Shown here: one piece after another, positions 15,467-21,979 of the stretch
Layout: each line of letters opens with the position of its first letter
Numbering within the stretch: position 1 is the stretch's first letter
NCBI GenBank assembly: GCA_964583165.1
Contig: CAZOVK010000003.1
Coordinates: 1-64,000, forward strand
Length of the DNA: 64,000 nucleotides
Direction: 5' to 3'
Source: CAZOVK01 sp964583165
Lineage (GTDB): Bacteria; Bacillota; Clostridia; Lachnospirales; WRAX01
The notes under the pieces: model-generated
What the model was told of the DNA's origin: nothing
Database searches by the model: none
Seen by the model: the letters and a program-made list of their open reading frames with translations, nothing else
Program-made: the position numbers and the translations under genes

Positions 15467-16450
15467 CTACATACCGTATTTAATTTTCTTGCGCACGTCT
15501 TCGCCGTAGAAGCGTAACATGGTATAGTTGCCGATAAAGCGTGACATGATGCGGTCGGAGTATTCGGCTGTGAGTTCGTCAAAGCGCAGATTCGTTGAAA
15601 TGACTGTCGGCTTTTCGGCAATCAGGCGCTGGTTGATGATATGGAACAGCCCGCGCTTCGTGATGTCTGTCATAAACTCCGTGCCTAAGTCGTCAATAAT
15701 TAGTACGTCAACTTCCAACATCAAGTCCATTGTTTCACTGTCGAAGTTGTCTTCGCCGCGCCCAAAACGGATGTCCTCCACGATTTTGAAGAGGTTACCG
15801 CTCGTGATATAGAAAACGGTATGACCATGTTCAAGAAGTTCGTTCGCTATACAGTTGCACAAAAATGTCTTGCCCAAACCCGTTTCACCTGTCATAAGTA
15901 TGTTCGTAAATGTCGCGCCGAATTTTTGCGCGAAGTTCATACATGCCAAATAGTTTTTCTTCATGACAGCGCGTGGCGAAAGCCCTGTTTTGGGGTCGGG
16001 CTCGTCCGCGTAGTAGTTCAGGTTGAAGGTGTCGAAGTTTTCCAGTTTGGCGCGATTGCCCAAGTTGGCGTATCGGTAACTTTTTTCTATCACGAGTTGG
16101 CGCATACACTTACAGCGGCTCTCGCCAGCATAACCCGTATCATTACAGACCGTGCAGTTGTATTTAGGCACGAAGTCTGATTCGGTGAAGCCATTCGCCT
16201 CGTATATGGTGTTGCGCTCGGCTAATAAACGCGCCCTCAAGACCTTCATCTTTTCTAATTCTTCATTCGCATTGCGAAGTACTGCCAGTCGAGCGACACT
16301 TAAACCCTCACGGACTAACGTTTCGTCAATTTCTTTAAGGCGCGGTAGTCGCGCGTAGATGCGCTCTTTGTACTCACGTGCGTCGCGTTCGGCTTTTGAG
16401 CGCGATTTGTCTAACTCGCGCTGTATTTCGTTGAATACTTGCCTGTTCAT
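15467..16450 (-). CDS. DnaC/DnaI-like helicase loader ATPase
   Basis: 327-residue AAA+ ATPase that probably loads the replicative helicase during initiation or restart. A basic helical N-terminal region (1-90) is followed by a cysteine cluster (Cys99, Cys102, Cys113, Cys115 in YNCTVCNDTGY and CKCM) likely to bind zinc, then Walker A GETGLGKT (188-195) and Walker B LIIDDLGTE. It lies directly after a DnaD-like gene, the usual pair in Clostridia that lack dnaB/dnaI in the Bacillus arrangement. GAGGTAA precedes ATG 16450. Confidence 0.92.
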   Translation of the reverse strand: MNRQVFNEIQRELDKSRSKAERDAREYKERIYARLPRLKEIDETLVREGLSVARLAVLRNANEELEKMKVLRARLLAERNTIYEANGFTESDFVPKYNCTVCNDTGYAGESRCKCMRQLVIEKSYRYANLGNRAKLENFDTFNLNYYADEPDPKTGLSPRAVMKKNYLACMNFAQKFGATFTNILMTGETGLGKTFLCNCIANELLEHGHTVFYITSGNLFKIVEDIRFGRGEDNFDSETMDLMLEVDVLIIDDLGTEFMTDITKRGLFHIINQRLIAEKPTVISTNLRFDELTAEYSDRIMSRFIGNYTMLRFYGEDVRKKIKYGM

Positions 16451-16475
16451 ATATTTACCTCATCTATAATAACGC

Positions 16476-17480
16476 CTATTCCGTGCCGCCGCGCAATTCT
16501 TGCTCTAGTTTCATGCGTTCAAGGCGTTCTATCTCGTCAAAATCCCAATCGCGCCGATTCACGCTTGAAAAACGCCCTTTGGGTTTGGATGCCTGTTGGC
16601 TGGTTTGGGCGGATTTCTCGGTCTTTTCCTGTTCCTTTTGTTGCTTGCGCTTTTCGTCTGATTTTTCTATATCCTCTATACTCTGGACGCTTTCTTCATG
16701 CCATGACGTGAGAACCTTGTCGGCGTAACTGAAACTGACCTTGCCGGTGTTCACGATTGCGCGGTCACATGCCGTCAAAATTACGTCGAGCGGCACTGCC
16801 CATTCATTCAACCATTTGTGCATATATTTCTGTTCGGTTTTTGACGGGTTGCGCCCTGTTACGCCGAAAGCAGACAGGATTTGGCGGTAATCGTTGTTAA
16901 ACAGCTTTATGCGGCTTTCGGCCTGTTCAACTGTCGAAATGCCCGCGTCATCCCAGTCTAGGGCTACCTTTTCGATGTATCGCGTGCCTCGGTGACCGCT
17001 TTCTACGCAATACCTTAGCATGACCTCGATAACATCAATGGGGAGCTTGTTCCACTCATAGAAACTTAGAAATAGGTTCATCTCGCTATAGGTGAGCGGT
17101 TTCGCCAAAATCCCCTCCGCGAGTTTGAACAGGCGGCGTATCTCGGGGCTATGCGCCATATAACGCTCAATCTCCAATGCGCTGAAGGTTGGGCGCGCTT
17201 CTACTGTTGCGGGTTCCGAGGGCTCGGTGGTATCTGATTGTATGGCAACAACGGGCTTGTCCTCCAACAAACCCTGAGTGCGCCAAAAATGCAACGCGAT
17301 TTGCGCCGCATCACCCGTTATGCCCAGTTTTGTAGCAATATCAGCGTGTGATATGGTTAAACCCGCTTGCTTATAGGCTTGATACAAGATATAGACAGCC
17401 AGATGCGCGGGGTTAGCTTGTGGTAAGAAATTCTCAATAAAACTGTTCGGAATATTTGTTACACCTTCGGGTAATGCCAT
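16476..17480 (-). CDS. DnaD-domain primosomal protein
   Basis: 334-residue replication initiation/restart protein. Residues 1-75 resemble the winged-helix N-terminal domain of DnaD (ISHADIATKLGITGDAAQIAL). Two DnaD-type C-terminal helical domains follow: about 115-200 (KPLTYSEMNLFLSFYEWNKL, then YIEKVALDWDDAGI) and about 212-275 (PSKTEQKYMHKWLNEW, then SYADKVLTSW). Both carry the aromatic-rich YxxxI-type ends that bind single-stranded DNA. A charged tail rich in Lys, Glu and Gln completes it. It is the first gene of the long minus-strand train and has AGGAGTG before its ATG and a promoter just upstream. Confidence 0.9.
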   Translation of the reverse strand: MALPEGVTNIPNSFIENFLPQANPAHLAVYILYQAYKQAGLTISHADIATKLGITGDAAQIALHFWRTQGLLEDKPVVAIQSDTTEPSEPATVEARPTFSALEIERYMAHSPEIRRLFKLAEGILAKPLTYSEMNLFLSFYEWNKLPIDVIEVMLRYCVESGHRGTRYIEKVALDWDDAGISTVEQAESRIKLFNNDYRQILSAFGVTGRNPSKTEQKYMHKWLNEWAVPLDVILTACDRAIVNTGKVSFSYADKVLTSWHEESVQSIEDIEKSDEKRKQQKEQEKTEKSAQTSQQASKPKGRFSSVNRRDWDFDEIERLERMKLEQELRGGTE

Positions 17481-17501
17481 AGAATCACTCCTAATTTCTT
17501 A

Positions 17502-17530
17502 ATTATATCATAGATTTTGTGAATTTGAAA
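17502..17530 (-). promoter_or_regulatory. Promoter of the long minus-strand gene train
   Basis: Minus strand: TATAAT at 17502-17507 and a weak -35 TTTCAA at 17525-17530, spaced by 17 bp, ahead of the dnaD-like gene. It is divergent from the promoter at 17538. Confidence 0.55.
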
Positions 17531-17537
17531 TAATCAA

Positions 17538-17566
17538 TTGACATTCTCGATTGCTGTTGCTAGTAT
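17538..17566 (+). promoter_or_regulatory. Promoter of the zinc-ribbon/SPFH pair
   Basis: TTGACA (17538-17543), 17-bp spacer and TAGTAT (17561-17566). Transcription would begin about 17573, giving a very short leader before the ATG at 17588. Confidence 0.6.
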
Positions 17567-17587
17567 TGAATTATGGGGGGATTGTCT

Positions 17588-18793
17588 ATGGCAGAAGAAC
17601 AACGTATAATCTCAATTGACGCTGAAACCTGTGTATGCCCGTCATGCGGCGGTGTGTTGAAGTTTGACATCAAGAAAGAGAAATATTTGTGCTCTTCTTG
17701 CGGTTTTGAGGGCACAGTGCAAGCGGTTACAGATTCGATTAAGGAATATCGTTTTGACGACTATGCAGAGCGCGAGGCGAAGAGTGTGCCGTTTGAGGGC
17801 ATGGCTGAATCGCATTGTCAAAACTGCGGCGCGTCGATTATTTTTGATAAGACTACAATTGCTTCAACATGCCCGATGTGTGGTTCAACACAGATAGCCA
17901 CGGCAAAACAGCGCGCGGGCATCCCGCCGGAGGGCATTGTTACGTTTAAGATTGACAAGAAAGATGCCGAGCGTCGGTTTTCTGAGTGGGTCAAGAAGCT
18001 GTGGTTTGCGCCGAATGCGCTAAAGAAGAGTTTTCAGGCGGGTAACCTTCATGGCACCTATGTGCCGTTCTGGACATATGACGCAAAGGTAGTGTCGTCA
18101 TATAAGGGTCAAGGCGGCGAAAACCGCACCGTCACAGACAGCAAGGGGAACAGGTCAACCGTTACGGATTGGTACTCGGTCAGTGGCATAGTATCGGAAG
18201 AGTTTGACGACATTCAGATTTGCGCGTCCTCAAAAACCCGCGCACATGTGGTTGACGAAATCTTGCCCTTTAACACTATAGGTAATTTGAAACCTTACGC
18301 GCCGCAATATATGTCGGGGTTTTCTGCCGAGCTTTATTCGGTTAAGGCCGATGAGGGCTTTAATTACGCAAAAGAGCAAATGGAAGAACGTATGGAGGAG
18401 TTGGCGATAGCCGATATACGTAAGCACTATGATGAGGCGCGGGGCGTAACGCTTAAATCAAAGTATTCGCAAGTGACGTATAAACACGTCTTGTTGCCGG
18501 TTTGGACTTCAGCTTTCGCGTATGGCGGCAAGACTTATAACTATATCATAAACGGTGAAACAGGTAAGGTCAGTGGTCAGCGCCCGTATAGTATACCTAA
18601 GATTGTCGCGTTTGTGCTTGTTATTATCGCGATTGGGGTTGCGATTTTCATGTTTGTTTATAATGATGATGAAGACTACGGCGCGATTGATACGGCACAG
18701 CCTGTTTACGCACAGTATGACGGCGCAGACGATGTGAATTACATCGATATCGAAGGCGTTGCGTTTGAAGTGGTTGACGAAGTTAATATGTAA
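17588..18793 (+). CDS. Double zinc-ribbon membrane protein (YdjG-like)
   Basis: 401-residue protein with two N-terminal zinc ribbons. The first has Cys17, Cys20, Cys35 and Cys38 (CPSCGG, then CSSCGFEG); the second has CQNCGAS and CPMCGST near 78-103. A large middle domain of unknown function follows, then one membrane segment (about 345-367: VAFVLVIIAIGVAIFMFVY) and an acidic tail. The architecture recalls B. subtilis YdjG, which with YdjH and YdjI works with PspA in the envelope-stress response. The start at 17588 is preferred because GGGGGGA lies seven bases before it; an in-frame ATG at 17573 would sit at the predicted transcription start. The gene downstream is YdjI-like, 27 bases away. 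Confidence 0.88.
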   Translation: MAEEQRIISIDAETCVCPSCGGVLKFDIKKEKYLCSSCGFEGTVQAVTDSIKEYRFDDYAEREAKSVPFEGMAESHCQNCGASIIFDKTTIASTCPMCGSTQIATAKQRAGIPPEGIVTFKIDKKDAERRFSEWVKKLWFAPNALKKSFQAGNLHGTYVPFWTYDAKVVSSYKGQGGENRTVTDSKGNRSTVTDWYSVSGIVSEEFDDIQICASSKTRAHVVDEILPFNTIGNLKPYAPQYMSGFSAELYSVKADEGFNYAKEQMEERMEELAIADIRKHYDEARGVTLKSKYSQVTYKHVLLPVWTSAFAYGGKTYNYIINGETGKVSGQRPYSIPKIVAFVLVIIAIGVAIFMFVYNDDEDYGAIDTAQPVYAQYDGADDVNYIDIEGVAFEVVDEVNM

Positions 18794-18820
18794 AACATTC
18801 TATCAATAGGGAGGTTCTTT

Positions 18821-19801
18821 ATGGCATGGATTTTCGGTCAACAGAAAGACACCATTGAGTGGGAAGAGTTCCGCGATGACGTTCTTTTCTACAAATGGGG
18901 TGGCAAGGAGCTTAAAAAGGGCTCAAAACTCATTATTCGCGCGGGTCAAAAGGCCATTTTCTATGCGAACGGCGTGGTTGAGGGTGTTTTTGAACAACCG
19001 GGTAGTTATGATATAGTAACACAGATTGTGCCGTTTTTGTCAACGTTAAAAGGTTGGTTTACGCTCCGCCAAGATACGGGTATGAGGGCGGAAGTCTATT
19101 TTGTCAACGCGAAAGAGCTTCTACTACCGTGGGGCACACGCCAGCGAATTATGATACCGTCGCCGGAAGTCCCCAGTGGCGTGCCGATTGGCTGTAACGG
19201 TAATCTTGTCATTACGTTCCGTGACTATCAGACATTCATCAATAAAATCGCGGGCGTTAAAGAAACCTATTCGTTGTCAGATATATCAGAACGTATTGTC
19301 GGCATCTTGAACCCGATTATAGCCGAATGTATCCTTGGCAAACAGCAGAGTATTGGGCTTAACGCGCTTATCGGTTTGCAGGCGAACAGCCGTACACTCG
19401 GAAAAGACTTGGCGCGTGAGTTAGACGGCGAGCTGAGCGAAATCGGCTTGGGTGTGGCGAGCCTTAACATCCTGTCGATTAACTACCCGAAAGAAGTTCA
19501 AGAGATGGCTGACCGCGTTGCGGCGCAAAGTTTCGTCGGTGATGTGGGCAAATACGCGTCTATCCAGATGGCTGATAGCTTCGGCAAAGAGGGCGCGGGT
19601 GGTGGTTTGGGTGCCGCCGGCGCTCAAATGGCTATGGGTATGCAACTCGCGCAGAACATGATGGGCGGTATGACGCCCGGCGCGGCTCACGCTACACCTG
19701 CGCCCGCTCAACAGGCCCCGGCGGGTGACAGATTCTGCCCGAATTGCCGCAAGATGGTGAACGGGAAGTTTTGCCCCGATTGTGGGACACAGACGGTTTA
19801 A
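18821..19801 (+). CDS. SPFH/virion-core-like protein with C-terminal zinc ribbon (YdjI-like)
   Basis: 326-residue protein. The N-terminal two thirds match the SPFH/band-7-like 'virion core' family (start MAWIFGQQKDTIEW; motif RAGQKAIFYANGVVEGVFEQPGSY, about 47-70). A Gly/Ala/Met-rich linker (about 255-300) leads to a zinc ribbon with CPNC and CPDC pairs. There is no signal peptide; the B. subtilis relative YdjI is recruited to the membrane by YdjG/YdjH with PspA. It is paired with the YdjG-like gene upstream and probably cotranscribed. No pspA or ydjH gene is in the window. It likely works in membrane stress sensing, but the function is inferred from the family. Confidence 0.9.
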   Translation: MAWIFGQQKDTIEWEEFRDDVLFYKWGGKELKKGSKLIIRAGQKAIFYANGVVEGVFEQPGSYDIVTQIVPFLSTLKGWFTLRQDTGMRAEVYFVNAKELLLPWGTRQRIMIPSPEVPSGVPIGCNGNLVITFRDYQTFINKIAGVKETYSLSDISERIVGILNPIIAECILGKQQSIGLNALIGLQANSRTLGKDLARELDGELSEIGLGVASLNILSINYPKEVQEMADRVAAQSFVGDVGKYASIQMADSFGKEGAGGGLGAAGAQMAMGMQLAQNMMGGMTPGAAHATPAPAQQAPAGDRFCPNCRKMVNGKFCPDCGTQTV

Positions 19802-19826
19802 GGAAAGTTTTGGGTTGTCGCTGTGA

Positions 19827-19855
19827 TTGACAGAACCTCAATAATCTGTTATTCT
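19827..19855 (+). promoter_or_regulatory. Promoter of the MFS exporter transcript
   Basis: TTGACA (19827-19832), a 17-bp spacer and TATTCT (19850-19855). It gives a leader of about 195 nt before the MFS gene. Confidence 0.65.
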
Positions 19856-19871
19856 GTTAATAGAAATCTTG

Positions 19872-19894
19872 GGCGGGTAGGTTTTCTACCCGCC
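19872..19894 (+). promoter_or_regulatory. Perfect 9-bp hairpin at the leader start
   Basis: GGCGGGTAG (19872-19880) pairs fully with CTACCCGCC (19886-19894) around a 5-nt loop. No T-run follows, so it is not a standard terminator; it may end upstream transcription weakly or protect the 5' end of the leader. Confidence 0.55.
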
Positions 19895-19921
19895 TCAAAA
19901 TAGGTTAAACGGTGGTGTTCG

Positions 19922-19969
19922 ATGAATAAGTGGTGGCTTTGTATTGCTTCTGCTCCATACATGGTCTGA
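19922..19969 (+). CDS. Probable 15-residue leader peptide of the MFS exporter
   Basis: A short open frame reads MNKWWLCIASAPYMV and stops at TGA 19967-19969. GGTGGTG lies four bases before its ATG. It sits inside the about 195-nt leader between the promoter at 19827 and the MFS gene, and its last codons form one arm of a long hairpin (19951-19991). Short peptides in this place control antibiotic-inducible genes such as mef/msr and erm by ribosome stalling. The peptide has no run of one amino acid, so stalling by a drug or by the nascent chain is more likely than classic amino-acid attenuation. This is an inference from the layout. Confidence 0.5.
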   Translation: MNKWWLCIASAPYMV

Positions 19970-20011
19970 ATGGGCGGGAATGTATGGGGCGTAAATAGTA
20001 ATTAACCGTCC
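19951..20011 (+). promoter_or_regulatory. Candidate attenuator: competing hairpins after the leader peptide
   Basis: A 12-bp stem pairs 19951-19962 with 19980-19991 (core CCATACAT/ATGTATGG, G-U pairs near the base). Its loop carries GGGCGG (about 19972-19977), which could instead pair with CCGTCC (20006-20011) downstream. A ribosome held on the leader peptide would open the first stem and free the second pairing. There is no T-run, so any control may act on translation. Confidence 0.45.
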
Positions 20012-20056
20012 GATTCAGGCTTTGTATCCCTGACAAAAAGTCTAAGGAGCAAAGTC

Positions 20057-21346
20057 ATGAAAGGCATGAATTTTAAGGGTTTAGGTAAGTTCATTACATG
20101 GTGGAGCAGTCAAACGCTCTCGTCACTCGGCAGCTCAATGACAAAGTACGCGCTCATCATCTGGGCGTATACGCAACAAGGAACGGCAATGAGCGTTACA
20201 ATGCTCGCGTTCTGCTCATACTTACCGTCTATTTTGTTTGCGTTTATCGCGGGTACTATCGCTGACAAATGGGATAAAAAGAAGATACTCATAGCCACGA
20301 ATGTCATTATGGGCGTCGGCTCGGCTACGATTTTCGCGCTCTATTTGTCGGGTGGTCTAAGAGTTTGGCATCTCTACATTGTTAATATTGTGCTTAGTTT
20401 TATGGGTGCGTTTGAGTACCCGGCTGTGGTTGTGAGTACGTCACTGCTAGCGCCTAAGGAGCAGTACGCGCGCGTGAGTGGTCTACAGAACTTATATGAT
20501 TCGCTTGTGAAAATACTCACGCCGATTATAGCCACTTCGATTTTGGCGTTCGGTGGACTTTCGGCGATTCTTGTTGTCGATATGGTCACGTTTATTGTCG
20601 CGGTTGTGACGCTCGTGTTCTTTATCAAAATCCCTAAGATAGAGGTTAAACAAAGCAAAGAGGGGTTTTGGCAGAGCTGTTTGGCGGGCTTGAGGTTCTT
20701 GCTGGCGAATAGGGCACTGTGGTTGATTATTCTGTATATGTCGTTTATCAACCTGCTTGCGTATTTGACGGGTTATGGCATATTACCCGCTATGGTTCTG
20801 GCACGGACGGGTGATAACCAGACTATTCTTGGGCTTGTATCGGGCGCGATGGGCGTTGGTACGCTTGTCGGCAGTATGATTGTCACGATGTTTGGCTTGC
20901 CCAAAAAGCGCACTGTAACTGTTTTCGCTTCACTTGCGCTTTCGTTTCTGTTTTGCGACATTTTCTGGGGTTTGAACCTCGGCGCATGGACTTGGATTGT
21001 GGGTGCATTCTTGGGGCACGTGCCATTGCCGTTTATGGGCGGCAGTCTGACGCTCGTTATGCGCACGAAGATTCCTATAGAGATGCAAGGTCGCGTGTTC
21101 TCGGCGCGTGATACCGTACAGTTTATTACTATACCTATTGGGCTTGCGCTCGGCGGTTTTCTCGCTGACTATGTGTTTGAGCCGTTTATGGCAGGCGGCG
21201 GTATGTTTGCGAACGCGCTATCCTATGTAGTAGGCTACGGTCATGGTTCGGGTATGGCGATAATATTCTTAATAACAGGTTTATCGGGTATAGTCAGCAG
21301 TTTGTTCTGCCTAACTAAACCGATTTTCAAGGAGTTGGACGCATAA
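20057..21346 (+). CDS. MFS efflux transporter (MefA/EntS-like MFS_3 group)
   Basis: 429-residue major-facilitator transporter with 12 predicted membrane segments. The loop between segments 2 and 3 carries the antiporter signature (AGTIADKWDKKKILI, about 75-89). The first segment region (WWSSQTLSSLGSSMTKYALIIWAY) and the repeat near 345-360 (MQGRVFSARDTVQFITIPIGL) are typical of the group that holds macrolide exporters MefA and siderophore exporters EntS. The substrate cannot be fixed from sequence. AAGGAG precedes ATG 20057. It is preceded by a long leader with a probable leader peptide and hairpins, which suggests induction by the exported compound. Confidence 0.92.
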   Translation: MKGMNFKGLGKFITWWSSQTLSSLGSSMTKYALIIWAYTQQGTAMSVTMLAFCSYLPSILFAFIAGTIADKWDKKKILIATNVIMGVGSATIFALYLSGGLRVWHLYIVNIVLSFMGAFEYPAVVVSTSLLAPKEQYARVSGLQNLYDSLVKILTPIIATSILAFGGLSAILVVDMVTFIVAVVTLVFFIKIPKIEVKQSKEGFWQSCLAGLRFLLANRALWLIILYMSFINLLAYLTGYGILPAMVLARTGDNQTILGLVSGAMGVGTLVGSMIVTMFGLPKKRTVTVFASLALSFLFCDIFWGLNLGAWTWIVGAFLGHVPLPFMGGSLTLVMRTKIPIEMQGRVFSARDTVQFITIPIGLALGGFLADYVFEPFMAGGGMFANALSYVVGYGHGSGMAIIFLITGLSGIVSSLFCLTKPIFKELDA

Positions 21347-21350
21347 AATG

Positions 21351-21370
21351 GGGCGGGGATAATCCCGCCC
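21351..21370. terminator. Hairpin between convergent MFS and lipoprotein genes
   Basis: GGGCGGGGAT (21351-21360) pairs with AATCCCGCCC (21361-21370) almost end to end. Moderately T-rich stretches follow on each strand, so it probably ends transcription in both directions. Confidence 0.65.
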
Positions 21371-21373
21371 TTA

Positions 21374-21979
21374 CTATTTCCACAATATGCCGCCGTATAT
21401 TGGCTCGTCTTTCACATATTTGAAGAAACGCGTTATGCCGTTTTCAAAGTCTGTGTCAGATATGAATTCTTTTTTGGCGGTGAAGGCACTTTTGTATACA
21501 AATGTGCCACCGCTTTCGTCCTTGCAAACAAACCAGAGAATAGGGAAGGTTTGTTCGTTGCCTTTGCCAAACCTCTTAATTGGTTTGCCGTTAGCCATAT
21601 CAATACACGCAATGGGTGTAAATGATGATTCGCCGATTGTTTGCAAGTCTTCGCTTGCGGTTTCGTGGTAAATGACTGTCTTGTCACTTACATTGTAGAA
21701 CGCGTGGTTTAGAGCGTCCGTGTTGTCAACCGCCAACAAATACCATTCCGAATCAGGCGCGTAATCAAACAAAGCCTTGTTGTCAGCACTTACTATGTTA
21801 ATAATCGGCAATACCTTAACAACGCCAGAAACATCAATCTCTTCGGGCGTTGGGCTTGTTACGGAACGGATAGTTTCGGTTAACCTATCCGTTCCGCTCT
21901 TACAACCAAATAATGTGAGTAGAATGGCAAAAGCCACAAGCCGCAACGCGTTTCTACAAATTCGCCGCTTCAAGTTCAT
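21374..21979 (-). CDS. Lipoprotein of unknown function
   Basis: 201-residue predicted lipoprotein. The start chosen is ATG 21979, giving a basic N terminus (MNLKRRICRN), a hydrophobic stretch and the lipobox LFGC with the modified Cys near residue 26. The mature part has a Ser/Thr/Pro-rich spacer and a single small domain with alternating strands (EWYLLAVDNTDALNHAFY, then FPILWFVCKDESGGTFVY). I do not recognise the family. It overlaps the end of alaS by 26 bases and must be translated from the alaS transcript. No good ribosome binding site is visible, so translation may depend on termination of alaS. The link with alanyl-tRNA synthetase is probably only positional. Confidence 0.78.
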   Translation of the reverse strand: MNLKRRICRNALRLVAFAILLTLFGCKSGTDRLTETIRSVTSPTPEEIDVSGVVKVLPIINIVSADNKALFDYAPDSEWYLLAVDNTDALNHAFYNVSDKTVIYHETASEDLQTIGESSFTPIACIDMANGKPIKRFGKGNEQTFPILWFVCKDESGGTFVYKSAFTAKKEFISDTDFENGITRFFKYVKDEPIYGGILWK

